The notes under the pieces: generated by a model
The model's database searches: none
What the model was told of the DNA's origin: nothing
The model's input: the letters and a program-made list of their open reading frames with translations, nothing else
Position numbers and translations under genes: made by a program
DNA from: Weissella soli
GTDB lineage: Bacteria; Bacillota; Bacilli; Lactobacillales; Lactobacillaceae
DNA length: 64,000 nucleotides
Direction: 5' to 3'
Assembly: GCF_001761545.1 (NCBI RefSeq)
Contig: NZ_CP017326.1
Coordinates: forward strand, 310,001 to 374,000
Part shown: piece by piece, positions 16,088 to 24,864 of the stretch
Numbering within the stretch: position 1 is the stretch's first letter
Layout of the letters: every line of letters starts with the position of its first letter

Positions 16088-16850
16088 GACGATTTTAGAA
16101 TTAATTGATGCCACGGTGACTGTGAATCAGGGGACTGCCGAAGAAAAGACTATTTTGAATCAAGTGAATTTAACAATCTCAGAGGGTGACTTTATCACCG
16201 TCTTAGGGTCCAACGGTGCAGGTAAGTCGACCCTGTTCAATGTCATTGCCGGGACCTTGATGCTTACAAGTGGTCAAATCCTACTAAATGGTGAGGACAT
16301 CAACAAAATGGATGAAACGGCGCGGACAAGTTTTTTGGCGCGGGTGTTTCAAGATCCTAAGTTAGGCACGGCGCCACGCATGACCGTAGCAGAAAATCTA
16401 TTATTAGCAGAGCGGCGTGGGTTAACCCGGCGTCTGAAAAATCGGGGCTTATCGGCTGCAAAGCAGGCCGAATTTGCTGCGGTGGCGGCCACCATGGGTA
16501 ACGGTCTAGATACGCGCTTGGATATGGCGACAGGGGACCTTTCAGGTGGTCAGCGCCAAGCGTTAAGCTTTCTTATGGCGACCCGGCGGCGGCCCAAACT
16601 ATTGTTGCTGGATGAGCATACAGCGGCGCTTGATCCAAAAACAAGTGAACAGCTGATGGCCGTAACTGATCAACGCATTAAAGAAGATAAATTGACGGCG
16701 TTGATGATCACCCATCATTTGGAGGATGCCATTCGCTATGGTAATCGTTTGTTAATCATGAATGATGGCCAGATTACGCTGGATGTCACTGGTCAGGATA
16801 AAGCCCAGCTGACGATCCCCGACTTATTGAACTATTTCCATATCTACTAA
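16080..16850 (+). CDS. trpZ: ABC transporter ATP-binding protein, TrpZ-like
   Basis: Energy-providing subunit of 256 residues. Walker A is GSNGAGKST, the Q-loop follows in VFQDPKLGTAP, the signature is LSGGQRQAL and Walker B is LLLLDEHTAALD, followed by the switch His in MITHH. The QDPKLGTAP segment is typical of ATPases that pair with this permease class. The start overlaps the permease by 8 bases (translational coupling). A terminator follows. Confidence 0.92.
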   Translation: MAKTILELIDATVTVNQGTAEEKTILNQVNLTISEGDFITVLGSNGAGKSTLFNVIAGTLMLTSGQILLNGEDINKMDETARTSFLARVFQDPKLGTAPRMTVAENLLLAERRGLTRRLKNRGLSAAKQAEFAAVAATMGNGLDTRLDMATGDLSGGQRQALSFLMATRRRPKLLLLDEHTAALDPKTSEQLMAVTDQRIKEDKLTALMITHHLEDAIRYGNRLLIMNDGQITLDVTGQDKAQLTIPDLLNYFHIY

Positions 16851-16879
16851 ATTAAGGCTATGATACTCATAGTTCAAAC

Positions 16880-16919
16880 GTTGTCACACGGCCATTGCGC
16901 AGTTGTGGCAACTTTTTTA
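16880..16919 (+). terminator. Terminator of the TrpXYZ-like operon
   Basis: GTTGTCACA (16880-16888) pairs with TGTGGCAAC (16904-16912), with one wobble, and T7 follows. Confidence 0.85.
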
Positions 16920-16963
16920 TTTGGGAAAATTGCGCAAAGCGGTGCATTCCAAGGCTGGTTGTG

Positions 16964-16977
16964 GTAAATTGTTTTAC
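16964..16977 (+). promoter_or_regulatory. LacI-family operator before the repressor gene
   Basis: GTAAATTGTTTTAC matches 12 of 14 bases of the perfect palindrome before rbsK (18104-18117). It lies 29 bases before the repressor start, consistent with autorepression. Confidence 0.65.
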
Positions 16978-17005
16978 AAACAAAAAAGGAATGGGAACTG
17001 AAATC

Positions 17006-17977
17006 ATGCCGAAAGCATCAATTCGAGACGTTGCCCAATTAGCGAGTGTCTCACCAACGACGGTCTCCCTTATTTTGAATAATAAAGGTGACCGTTTCCC
17101 ACAAGAAACGATCGATCGGGTGATCGCGGCGCGTGATGAACTGGGATACATCCCCAATAAAAATGCGCAAGGATTGCGGGGGACCCAAAAAACCATGATT
17201 GGCATTTTGGTGCCTAGTTTACGTAATCCATTTTTCGCCGATTTGATGCAAAGTATTCAAGCGCACGGCGGTCGGGACGTTGATTTGATTTTTCAATCAG
17301 CTGCTGATGATATGGTCGAAGAAAGTATCACCGCTTTGGTGGAACGGGGGGTCAATGGGTTAATTATTGCACGCCCTATCCCACATGCTGAAAAAGTGAT
17401 TCAATTTGTAAAACGTCGTGGCGTCGTGGCGGTGATGCTGGATCAAAGTGAAGATTTAGGCTTAACGGATATTGTCACAACCGATGAATCTCAAGGTGGT
17501 CGGTTGGTAGCTGAATTATTAGCGCGACAAGGCCATCAAAAGGTGGCCCTAGTGCGGCCATCACTGCTGACTCACAATATGACTCAGCGGATTAGGGGCT
17601 TTATGCAGAACTGGCCATATGAATTAGTGACGTTTGAAACGACACTTTCAAAGCATGGTGGCCTGGCTGTAGCCGAGAAGGTTAACCAAGCGGCTGTCTC
17701 AGCCGTGTTTGCCGTCAATGATGAATTGGCTATTGGGGTGCTCCGCGGGTTAGCTGACTTGGGCGTACGTGTGCCACAGGACATCAGTGTCGTCGGCTAC
17801 GATAATACTGATTATGCGGAATTTGTCATCCCCTCATTGACCACCGTGACGCAACCAGTATGGCAATTGGGCCAAAAGGCGTTGGATTTAGTCCTTCATC
17901 GGCTGGAAAATCCTCAGGCCGACTTGGTCACCGAAATGATGGCCGTGAAGTTAGTCGAACGCGAGTCGACAAAATAA
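17006..17977 (+). CDS. rbsR: LacI-family transcriptional repressor (RbsR-like)
   Basis: Sugar-responsive repressor of 323 residues. The N-terminal helix-turn-helix (about 4-25: SIRDVAQLASVSPTTVS) and hinge (YIPNKNAQGLRG) are standard LacI. Residues about 62-320 form the periplasmic-binding-protein-like effector domain, with GILVPSLRNPFFADL at its start. I chose the ATG at 17006, preceded by GGGAAC; an in-frame ATG at 16991 would add five residues. The neighbours rbsK and rpiA suggest ribose or a related pentose as signal. Two copies of one palindromic operator, one before this gene and one before rbsK, indicate that it controls itself and the kinase. Confidence 0.9.
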   Translation: MPKASIRDVAQLASVSPTTVSLILNNKGDRFPQETIDRVIAARDELGYIPNKNAQGLRGTQKTMIGILVPSLRNPFFADLMQSIQAHGGRDVDLIFQSAADDMVEESITALVERGVNGLIIARPIPHAEKVIQFVKRRGVVAVMLDQSEDLGLTDIVTTDESQGGRLVAELLARQGHQKVALVRPSLLTHNMTQRIRGFMQNWPYELVTFETTLSKHGGLAVAEKVNQAAVSAVFAVNDELAIGVLRGLADLGVRVPQDISVVGYDNTDYAEFVIPSLTTVTQPVWQLGQKALDLVLHRLENPQADLVTEMMAVKLVERESTK

Positions 17978-17989
17978 ATAATGTGAAAG

Positions 17990-18021
17990 GTCTAATTTGC
18001 AAGCGCAGATTAGGCTTTTTT
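17990..18021 (+). terminator. Terminator after the LacI-family gene
   Basis: GTCTAATTTGC (17990-18000) pairs with GCAGATTAGGC (18005-18015) through two wobbles, and T6 follows. Confidence 0.8.
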
Positions 18022-18058
18022 ATTTGTTTTCACACTGTTTACAGTGATTTCCCCAAAA

Positions 18059-18117
18059 AGAAAGCGCTTGCATTTTGGAATGATTACGCTTATATTCTAT
18101 ATTGTAAAACGTTTTAC
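18059..18117 (+). promoter_or_regulatory. rbsK promoter with CcpA cre site and LacI-family operator
   Basis: Three elements are readable. The cre-like site AGAAAGCGCTTGCA (18059-18072) differs by one base from a good CcpA consensus and overlaps the -35 TTGCAT (18068-18073). A 17-base spacer leads to the -10 TATATT (18091-18096). The perfect 14-base palindrome GTAAAACGTTTTAC (18104-18117) sits at the expected transcription start. This predicts catabolite repression plus repression by the upstream LacI-family protein. Confidence 0.8.
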
Positions 18118-18174
18118 GGAAACGATTTACCTTTAAATGAAATTAAGTTAGATAGGGATACTTGGGGGAGTATT

Positions 18175-19101
18175 ATGAAAAACATTGTCGTGATTGGTAG
18201 TCTTAATTTAGATGTCGTTGAAAAGATTGACAGCTTACCGTTGCAGGGGGCAACCGTACGAGTCGCAGGACGGGAAAACAATCTCGGCGGTAAGGGGGCC
18301 AATCAGGCCGTCGCGGCAGCCCGCCAAGGAGCTCACGTGAGTTTTATTGGGGCGGTTGGGGATGATGCAGCTGGGCAGATGTTTCGCGAAACATTAACGG
18401 CAGAACATATTGATGTCTCAGGCATTGTGACGAAATCAGTGGCTACCGGTACCGCAACAATCTTACTTGAAGCCGATGGCCATAATACCATTCTGGTTTT
18501 CGGTGGGGCTAATGCTGAATTAAATGCCGATGATGTCGTGGCTAGTGAACACTTAATTGCTCAAGCAGATATTGTGATTGCCCAATTTGAAGTGCCACAA
18601 ACGGCGGTTGCAAAAGCCTTTTATCTGGCAAAAAAATATGGTGCCAAAACATTACTAAACCCGGCGCCTATTATTAATCAAGCGGATATCATGCCAGAAA
18701 TTCTAGCATGCACAGACATTATTGTTCCAAATGAGACTGAAGCAGCCGCTTTGGTTGGGGCAGCTCCTTCAACAAACTTTGCAGATTTGTGTGCCATTCG
18801 TACGGCCATGCAACGACTAATGATTCCACGTTCGGTGATTACATTGGGTGAAGCCGGTGTCTTTACCGGGTTGAATAATGCAAGCCGCATGGTACCCGTC
18901 TTCCCAGTTAAGGCCATCGATACAACGGCAGCTGGTGATACCTTTATTGGGGCCATGGTAGCTGAATTACGATCAGATTTGAAAAATGAATACGATGCCA
19001 TCCAGTATGCATCGCGGGCTAGTTCTATTACAGTTCAGAGACCGGGTGCGATGAAGTCGATTCCGACGCGGCAAGAAGTTTTGACTGCAGGGAGGTTGTG
19101 A
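18175..19101 (+). CDS. rbsK: Ribokinase
   Basis: RbsK phosphorylates ribose to ribose 5-phosphate with ATP. The 308-residue PfkB-family protein has the N-terminal signature VVIGSLNLDVVEKIDSLP, the substrate loop GGKGANQAVAAAR and the catalytic motif DTTAAGDTF (usually DTxGAGD; the Asp base is kept). The ATG at 18175 follows GGGGGAG. Its TGA overlaps the rpiA ATG, so the two are translationally coupled: RpiA would feed the product into the pentose phosphate pathway. No ribose transporter lies nearby, so the ribose may come from nucleosides or from a transporter elsewhere. Confidence 0.93.
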   Translation: MKNIVVIGSLNLDVVEKIDSLPLQGATVRVAGRENNLGGKGANQAVAAARQGAHVSFIGAVGDDAAGQMFRETLTAEHIDVSGIVTKSVATGTATILLEADGHNTILVFGGANAELNADDVVASEHLIAQADIVIAQFEVPQTAVAKAFYLAKKYGAKTLLNPAPIINQADIMPEILACTDIIVPNETEAAALVGAAPSTNFADLCAIRTAMQRLMIPRSVITLGEAGVFTGLNNASRMVPVFPVKAIDTTAAGDTFIGAMVAELRSDLKNEYDAIQYASRASSITVQRPGAMKSIPTRQEVLTAGRL

Positions 19102-19790
19102 TGATGGAAGTGAACGCGCAAAAACAACAAGTTGGGGAATATGCGGCTTCCTTAGTACACGCTGACATGGTTGTCGGCCTTGGCACTGGTTCTACTGTCA
19201 AATATTTCGTGGAGGCTTTAGCGCGACGGGTACAGTTGGAAAGACTACCAATCAGAGGTGTTACAACTTCAAAGTGTACTGCCGAGTTAGCGCAACGTTT
19301 AGGAATGACAATTGTTGATATTGATGAGGTTGATCAAATTGACCTAACCATAGATGGCGCTGATCGGGTTAACAGACACCTTGAGGGCATCAAAGGTGGT
19401 GGGGCGGCCTTATTGTTTGAAAAAATTGTCGCCCGTAATTCAAAACGTAATATTTGGATTGTTGATGAATCAAAAGTTTGTGATGTCTTAGGAGGCTTCC
19501 CGTTGCCGGTTGAAGTAGTGCAATATGGCGTTGAACACCTGATGCAACTATTTACGGGAGCCCAGTTACAACCAGTTTTGCGCCGGGCATCTGATCAGCA
19601 ACCCTTGGTGACGGATAACGGCAACTATATTATTGATTTGCATGTGGCACAGATTAACCAACCGGCGGTATTAGCGGATTGGTTAGCCAACCAAGTCGGC
19701 GTGGTTGAGCATGGCCTGTTCTTAGACATCTGCGATGAGGTGATTGTTGGCGGTGAGACTATGCACATATTAACGGCGCAGTCTGTTTGA
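19101..19790 (+). CDS. rpiA: Ribose-5-phosphate isomerase A
   Basis: RpiA interconverts ribose 5-phosphate and ribulose 5-phosphate. The 229-residue product has GLGTGSTV (phosphate loop), TTSKCTAELA, DLTIDGADRVN and KGGGAALLFEKIVA. The catalytic Asp, Lys and Glu positions of E. coli RpiA are kept. The usual DGADEVD reads DGADRVN and KGGGGAL reads KGGGAAL, so it is a divergent form, perhaps a pathway-specific copy. GGGAGG at 19090-19095 can serve ATG 19101 or 19104. It is coupled to rbsK by a TGATG overlap. Confidence 0.92.
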   Translation: MMEVNAQKQQVGEYAASLVHADMVVGLGTGSTVKYFVEALARRVQLERLPIRGVTTSKCTAELAQRLGMTIVDIDEVDQIDLTIDGADRVNRHLEGIKGGGAALLFEKIVARNSKRNIWIVDESKVCDVLGGFPLPVEVVQYGVEHLMQLFTGAQLQPVLRRASDQQPLVTDNGNYIIDLHVAQINQPAVLADWLANQVGVVEHGLFLDICDEVIVGGETMHILTAQSV

Positions 19791-19829
19791 TTTGTAACAT
19801 CACTGCAAAAATCAAAATTGGTTGATATG

Positions 19830-20051
19830 TTATACTTAGGGCACGGATATGTTTAAGTTGAGTTGGACAATCAGCGACGTCATGGTGGTGCAAATGACGC
19901 AAAACTAACTTAAGTGCTCCCGTATATTTGTTCATGAAAATGGACCGTGGGTCAGCGTTAGCGACAGTTAAAGAGGTAATGAGAGTAATCCATTGCAAGT
20001 AAAGTGGTACCGCGTGTAGGCGTCTTTACTAGCAAGGGGTTGCTTTTTTAA
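19830..20051 (+). promoter_or_regulatory. T-box riboswitch controlling alaS
   Basis: An extended -10 (TG-T-TATACT, ending 19836) begins a leader that holds the T-box sequence TGGTACCGCG (20005-20014). The antiterminator stem TTGC-A-AGTAAAG/CTTTACT-A-GCAA surrounds it. The rival terminator AGCAA-GGGG-TTGCT plus T6 ends at about 20049, and the two structures share GCAA, as expected for a switch. Uncharged tRNA-Ala should stabilise antitermination. A candidate Ala specifier GCT lies at 19916-19918; this codon choice is tentative. Confidence 0.88.
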
Positions 20052-20079
20052 TTTATTTAAAAGAAGAGGTTTTATAAAG

Positions 20080-22725
20080 ATGAAGCAACTATCATCTGCT
20101 GAGATTCGCGATATGTTCTTGCGATTTTTCGAAAGCAAAGGTCACAGTATCGTCCCATCACAATCATTAGTTCCTAAAGATGATCCATCATTATTGTGGA
20201 TTAATTCAGGTGTCGCAACATTGAAGAAATATTTCGATGGCACTGTCATTCCTGAAAATCGCCGTATTACCAATGCCCAAAAGGCATTACGGACCAACGA
20301 TATTGAAAATGTTGGACACACCGCACGCCACCATACCCTATTTGAAATGATGGGTAACTTCTCAATCGGTGATTACTTCAAAGACGAGGTCATTCCTTGG
20401 GCCTGGGAATTATTGACGAGCCCAGAATGGTATGGCCTGGATCCAGAAAAGCTGTACGTCACGGTTTATCCGGCCGACACAGTTGCCAAGGAAAAGTGGT
20501 TGGAAGTCGGTATGATCCCATCACATATTTACGAAAATGACGATAATTTCTGGGACATCGGTGAAGGACCTTCTGGACCAGACACGGAGTTGTACTACGA
20601 TCGAGGCGAAGCATGGAACAACACTGAGCATCCTGAGGAAAACTACCCAGATGGGGACAATGAGCGTTTCTTGGAAATTTGGAACATCGTGTTCTCACAG
20701 TTTAACCATTTACCAGGATTGACCGATAACGCGACTTACCCAGAATTGCCACATAAAAACATTGATACTGGGTTAGGCCTTGAACGATTAGTCTCTGTCT
20801 TCCAAAATGCGCCCACTAACTTTGAAACTGACTTGTTCTTGCCAATTATCCGCAAGACAGAAGAGTTATCAGGGGCTAGGTATGGTGAAGACGCCACGCT
20901 GGATATTTCATTTAAGATTATTGCCGACCATGCCCGGTCAGTGACTTTCGCGATCGGGGATGGCGCCTTACCTTCAAATGAGGGTCGGGGTTACATTATC
21001 CGCCGTTTGTTACGACGGGCTGTTTTGCACGGCCGCAAGTTGGGGATCAATGGGCCATTTTTGAACCAATTAGTACCAGTGGTGGGTGAAATTATGCATT
21101 CATACTACCCAGAAGTGCAAGAAAATGCCGACTATATTGCATCAATTGTGACAGCTGAAGAGGCCCGTTTCAATAAGACATTGTCAGATGGGTTGTCATT
21201 GTTAGACGGCGTGATGGCTGATGCAAAGGCTCAGGATGGGATCATCGCTGGCGCTATTGCCTTCAAGATGTATGATACGTATGGTTTCCCTTACGAATTG
21301 ACCGAAGAGGCTGCCACTGACGCTGGGTTAACGGTAGATCGGGCGGGCTTTGATGCCGAGATGAAAGCACAACAAGAACGGGCCCGGGCTGCCCGTGGCA
21401 ATGCATCCTCAATGGGGGTTCAAAATGCCTTATTGACTGACTTAACGACCGCTTCAAAGTACGTTGGTTGGTCAGAATTGTCCGTTGAAGCCGCGCAATT
21501 GGAAAATATCATTGCTGATAATCAATTAGTTAATGTGGCTGAAACTGGTCAGGTCCAAGCCATCTTTGATATCACGCCGTTCTATGCTGAAATGGGTGGT
21601 CAAGTACCTGATAAGGGTACGGTGACGAATACCGCTGGTGACATTGTGGCAACGGTAGCTGATGTGCAAGTCGCACCAAATGGGCAACACTTGCACACAT
21701 TGGATGTCCAAGGTCCTTTGAAGGTGGGTGAAACCTATCGTTTGGATGTTGATCTGGCCTATCATGCGGCTATTTCAAAGAACCACACCGCAACGCACAT
21801 GCTTGACCAAGCGTTACGTAATATTTTGGGTGAACACACAACCCAAGCCGGTTCATTGGTGAATGATAAACTATTGCGTTATGACTTCACATACAACGGG
21901 GCGGTTTCAGAAGCTAAGCTCCAAGAAGTTGAAGATTTGGTCAACGCTAAAATTATCGAAAACTTGCCAATTTCATGGATTGAGACCGATATCGAGTCGG
22001 CCAAGCAACTCGGGGCCGTGGCGGTCTTCACTGAGAAATACGGTGAAAAGGTGCGTGTCGTTTCAATTGGGGACTTCAATATCGAATTTGATGGTGGCAC
22101 CCATGCTAAGACGACGGCCGAGTTAGGTATGTTTAAGATCGTTTCTGAGCAAGGTACGGGTGCGGGCGTTCGTCGGATTGAGGCCGTAACTGGTCAAGGT
22201 GCCATGAATTATGTCAAGGACCATGATGCTTTGTTGAAAAATGCGGCTAGTTTGGTGAAGGCCCCACAACTCTCAGAAGTGAGCGATAAGATTGAAGCTT
22301 TGCAAGCACAACTGAAAGAGGCTGAACGGCAAGTGGCCTCATTGGAAGCTAAATTGGCTAGTCAAGCAGCTAAGTCAGCCTTCAATGATGTGAAAACCGC
22401 TGGTAACTTCACATACATTACGACTGAATTAGCGGTTGAATCAATGGATGCCTTGCGTCAAACCGCTGATAACTGGAAGCAAAACCAACCATCAGATGTT
22501 TTGGTGTTAGCCGCGAACTTGGGTGAAAAGGTCAACTTACTTGTAGCGGTGGCGCCACAGGCCATCGCGGCTGGGGTGAAAGCCGGGGATTTGATTAAAG
22601 CCATTGCCCCTGCGGTTGGTGGTGGCGGCGGTGGTCGTCCCGATATGGCCCAAGCTGGTGGTAAGAATCCGGCTGGTATTCAAGAGGCCTTTGCGCAAGC
22701 GGTTACTTGGTTGGCAGCTAAGTAG
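20080..22725 (+). CDS. alaS: Alanyl-tRNA synthetase
   Basis: AlaRS charges tRNA-Ala and clears Ser- and Gly-tRNA-Ala by editing. The 881-residue length is normal. The catalytic core (1 to about 450) begins [17 protein letters not shown] and has the class II motif regions; the editing domain follows, with HTATH at 569-573, and the C-terminal C-Ala domain ends with a Gly-rich stretch near [13 protein letters not shown]. The second zinc motif, normally C-GGTH, reads FDGGTH, so the zinc-ligand Cys is replaced by Asp at residue 671 while His 675 is kept. Asp can sometimes bind zinc, so weaker but not absent editing is possible. The gene is T-box controlled. Confidence 0.97.
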   Translation: MKQLSSAEIRDMFLRFFESKGHSIVPSQSLVPKDDPSLLWINSGVATLKKYFDGTVIPENRRITNAQKALRTNDIENVGHTARHHTLFEMMGNFSIGDYFKDEVIPWAWELLTSPEWYGLDPEKLYVTVYPADTVAKEKWLEVGMIPSHIYENDDNFWDIGEGPSGPDTELYYDRGEAWNNTEHPEENYPDGDNERFLEIWNIVFSQFNHLPGLTDNATYPELPHKNIDTGLGLERLVSVFQNAPTNFETDLFLPIIRKTEELSGARYGEDATLDISFKIIADHARSVTFAIGDGALPSNEGRGYIIRRLLRRAVLHGRKLGINGPFLNQLVPVVGEIMHSYYPEVQENADYIASIVTAEEARFNKTLSDGLSLLDGVMADAKAQDGIIAGAIAFKMYDTYGFPYELTEEAATDAGLTVDRAGFDAEMKAQQERARAARGNASSMGVQNALLTDLTTASKYVGWSELSVEAAQLENIIADNQLVNVAETGQVQAIFDITPFYAEMGGQVPDKGTVTNTAGDIVATVADVQVAPNGQHLHTLDVQGPLKVGETYRLDVDLAYHAAISKNHTATHMLDQALRNILGEHTTQAGSLVNDKLLRYDFTYNGAVSEAKLQEVEDLVNAKIIENLPISWIETDIESAKQLGAVAVFTEKYGEKVRVVSIGDFNIEFDGGTHAKTTAELGMFKIVSEQGTGAGVRRIEAVTGQGAMNYVKDHDALLKNAASLVKAPQLSEVSDKIEALQAQLKEAERQVASLEAKLASQAAKSAFNDVKTAGNFTYITTELAVESMDALRQTADNWKQNQPSDVLVLAANLGEKVNLLVAVAPQAIAAGVKAGDLIKAIAPAVGGGGGGRPDMAQAGGKNPAGIQEAFAQAVTWLAAK

Positions 22726-22847
22726 TTTATTATGACAAACCTTTCATGTAATTGGCACTTTTTATTAATTTTTTATTAAGAAATTGTTGTATAATTAGAG
22801 CCAGAGAAGGATTTGTATTTAATTTCAGAATAAGAGGGGTAGACGAC

Positions 22848-23099
22848 ATGAGTGACTCAATTGATAACACAGCCGTTTTTGACCTTGGCCGTAAGGATAA
22901 CGATATCCGCCAGACATTGGAAATCGTCTACGGTGCCTTGGAAGAAAAGGGATATAATCCAATCAATCAAATTGTTGGATACATTATCTCAGGCGATCCC
23001 GCATACATTCCTCGTAATAATGATGCCCGTAATTTGATTCGCCGTTACGAACGCGATGAAATTATTGAGGCATTGGTGGAGGATTATTTAAAGAAGTGA
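22848..23099 (+). CDS. ireB: IreB family regulatory phosphoprotein (UPF0297)
   Basis: Small protein of 83 residues; in Enterococcus its homologue IreB is phosphorylated by the PASTA kinase IreK and restrains cephalosporin resistance. The [36 protein letters not shown] segment (one continuous family block, residues about 11-46) and [15 protein letters not shown] are diagnostic. The ATG at 22848 is preceded by GAGGGG with 8-base spacing. The stop overlaps the ruvX GTG by 4 bases. The alaS-ireB-ruvX-DUF1292 order is widely conserved in Bacilli. A TATAAT at 22790-22795 may give it its own promoter. Confidence 0.93.
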   Translation: MSDSIDNTAVFDLGRKDNDIRQTLEIVYGALEEKGYNPINQIVGYIISGDPAYIPRNNDARNLIRRYERDEIIEALVEDYLKK

Positions 23100-23557
23100 G
23101 AATATTAGGACTAGACGTCGGTTCACGGACGGTTGGAGTGGCAGTATCCGATCCAATGGGCTGGACCGCTCAAGGAGTGGAAATTATCCGTATCAACGAA
23201 GACGAAAAAGAGTTTGGCATTGATCGGATGAAGGAATTGGTTGAACAGTTTCAACCCGCTGGCTTCCTGCTGGGGTTGCCCAAGAATATGAACAACTCGT
23301 TAGGCCCTCGTGCAGAAGCTTCCCAGGCTTATGGTGACTTGTTAAAGGCAACGTTTGGCTTGCCAATTGATTATCAAGATGAACGCTTAACCACAGTCGA
23401 AGCGGAACGCATGTTGATTGAAGAAGCTGATATTTCACGTAAAAAGCGTAAACAGGTGATCGATAAATTGGCGGCTGAGCTCATTTTGCAAAATTATCTT
23501 GATCGTAAAGGCCCCTTGTTGACCAGTGGTGGTTCAACACGCATGACTTTTGATTAA
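23096..23557 (+). CDS. ruvX: Holliday junction resolvase-like RuvX (YqgF)
   Basis: RuvX/YqgF is an RNase H-fold nuclease linked to 16S rRNA 5' processing and recombination. The 153-residue protein has the family's [18 protein letters not shown] with its catalytic Asp, [16 protein letters not shown] and [13 protein letters not shown]. It starts with GTG, overlapping the ireB stop (GTGA), so the two are coupled. A terminator follows. Confidence 0.93.
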   Translation: MRILGLDVGSRTVGVAVSDPMGWTAQGVEIIRINEDEKEFGIDRMKELVEQFQPAGFLLGLPKNMNNSLGPRAEASQAYGDLLKATFGLPIDYQDERLTTVEAERMLIEEADISRKKRKQVIDKLAAELILQNYLDRKGPLLTSGGSTRMTFD

Positions 23558-23562
23558 TATCG

Positions 23563-23599
23563 AAAAGCTCAAACAAGCATCCGCTCGTTTGAGCTTTTC
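23563..23599 (+). terminator. ruvX terminator
   Basis: A perfect 12-bp stem AAAAGCTCAAAC/GTTTGAGCTTTT (23563-23574 with 23587-23598). Confidence 0.88.
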
Positions 23600-23664
23600 T
23601 GTTGCTTGCAAACTCCTCCGGAACAAGTTAAAGTTATCGGAGAAGAAAATAGAGTGGGGCCGTC

Positions 23665-24075
23665 ATGATTAAAACGTTATACAGTAAATATCGAGAAGTT
23701 TTTTGGTACCTTGTTTTTGGGGTGCTCACGACCGTGGTGAATATCATTGTCTTTTGGGGCATGCATGAATTACAGTCACCCTATCAGGTATCTTATGTCG
23801 TGGCGTGGATTGCCGCGGTCTTATTTGCCTATATTACGAATCGCATCTGGGTTTTTGCCTCGCAAGCGCACCAAGCGAGTGCGATTATCAAAGAGATGCT
23901 GCAATTTTTTATGGCTCGTCTCGTCACGGGTTTGATTGGTTTTGGTATTTTAGCATTTGGAGTCAGCATGTTGCATCAAAGCGACTTGATTTGGAATGTG
24001 ATCCAAAATGGGTTCGTGATCATTTCAAATTATATACTGAGTAAGGTGATGATTTTTAAGGCGCCAAATAATTAA
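23665..24075 (+). CDS. GtrA family membrane protein
   Basis: Four-helix membrane protein of 136 residues. The start FWYLVFGVLTTVVNIIVFW and the later VAWIAAVLFAYITNRIWVF are diagnostic of GtrA/DPMS-like proteins, which are thought to move polyprenyl-linked sugars or help glycosylate wall polymers. No glycosyltransferase lies beside it, so its partner is unknown. It interrupts the usual ruvX-DUF1292 neighbourhood and has its own terminator, which suggests an insertion into a conserved cluster. Confidence 0.9.
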   Translation: MIKTLYSKYREVFWYLVFGVLTTVVNIIVFWGMHELQSPYQVSYVVAWIAAVLFAYITNRIWVFASQAHQASAIIKEMLQFFMARLVTGLIGFGILAFGVSMLHQSDLIWNVIQNGFVIISNYILSKVMIFKAPNN

Positions 24076-24086
24076 TTTTAAGGATG

Positions 24087-24123
24087 AAACCCTTCTGGTT
24101 AATAGACACCAGCGGGGTTTTAT
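24087..24123 (+). terminator. Terminator after the GtrA-family gene
   Basis: AAACCC pairs with GGGTTT and an inner CTGGT pairs with ACCAG; a short T run follows. Confidence 0.7.
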
Positions 24124-24184
24124 TAGATAATAGAAGCTACAGGCACCAAGGTGCTATAAAGTTAAAGATAATGAGGTTAATACC

Positions 24185-24463
24185 ATGAATGAAGAACAAG
24201 ATTTGATCACTTTGGTTGATGAAAAGGGAAAAGAGCAATTGTACGAAGTATTGTTCACTTTTGCTGAGGAGGACAAGTACAATAAAAATTATATCTTGAT
24301 GTATCCCGCTGGAGCTGGGGACGAAGACGATGTTGATGTTTTGGCATTCTCATTTGATCCAAATGAAGCCGATACAGAAGGTTCTTTGGAACAAATCGAA
24401 GACGATGAAGAATGGGTGATGGTCGAAGAACATTTAAACCAATACCTAGACGAAGCGGAATAG
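24185..24463 (+). CDS. DUF1292 (YrzB-like) protein, copy 1
   Basis: Small acidic protein of 92 residues, conserved in Bacilli after ruvX, function unknown. The pattern ITLVDEKGKEQLYEVLFTF, KYNKNYILMYPA and a C-terminal EEWVMVEEHLNQYLDE is typical of DUF1292 (UPF0473). The start follows GAGG. A second, divergent copy begins 8 bases after its stop. Confidence 0.9.
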   Translation: MNEEQDLITLVDEKGKEQLYEVLFTFAEEDKYNKNYILMYPAGAGDEDDVDVLAFSFDPNEADTEGSLEQIEDDEEWVMVEEHLNQYLDEAE

Positions 24464-24471
24464 GTCACGAC

Positions 24472-24759
24472 ATGAGCGATCAAGTAACGTTTACCTTGAT
24501 AGATGATGAGACGGAAGCAGAGTTTGTCTTCACGGAACTTTTCCGATTTGTAGAAGACACGAAGTTTAATAAGACTTATATTGTGTTATATCGGGCCGTT
24601 GAAGATGATGACGATGAAATTCAAGCCTTTGCTTTTGATGAAACTTTAACGAGTGAAGCGCTTGAAAATGGGTTGTTACCAATCGAAACTGAAGAAGAGT
24701 GGGAAATGGTCGAAGAGATGATTAACACCTTTTTTGATGAGCCTGAGATGAATAGCTAA
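24472..24759 (+). CDS. DUF1292 (YrzB-like) protein, copy 2
   Basis: A 95-residue acidic protein with the same layout as the gene before it: FTLIDDETEAEFVFTELFRF, KFNKTYIVLYRA, EEWEMVEEMINTFFDE. The two copies match in order and spacing but differ at many positions, so the duplication is not recent. I use the ATG at 24472; it has only a weak AGG, so translation may be coupled to copy 1. Most Bacilli carry one copy at this locus. Function unknown. Confidence 0.88.
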   Translation: MSDQVTFTLIDDETEAEFVFTELFRFVEDTKFNKTYIVLYRAVEDDDDEIQAFAFDETLTSEALENGLLPIETEEEWEMVEEMINTFFDEPEMNS

Positions 24760-24771
24760 TATGTTGGACGT

Positions 24772-24803
24772 AAACGGTGATTTTTATCACCGTTTTCTTT
24801 TTG
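24772..24803 (+). terminator. Terminator after the DUF1292 pair
   Basis: AAACGGTGAT/ATCACCGTTT (24772-24781 with 24786-24795), loop TTTT, followed by a T-rich run. Confidence 0.88.
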
Positions 24804-24864
24804 TATCGGTTAAGGAAGATATGGTAATATTTAAGTGATTACTATGGAAAAATAGGGGGCGCGC

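Noticed and set aside
17860-18174. Longer ribokinase with about 105 extra N-terminal residues
   Set aside because: That stretch overlaps the repressor gene, a terminator, the promoter and the operator; the ATG at 18175 has GGGGGAG and matches the family start.
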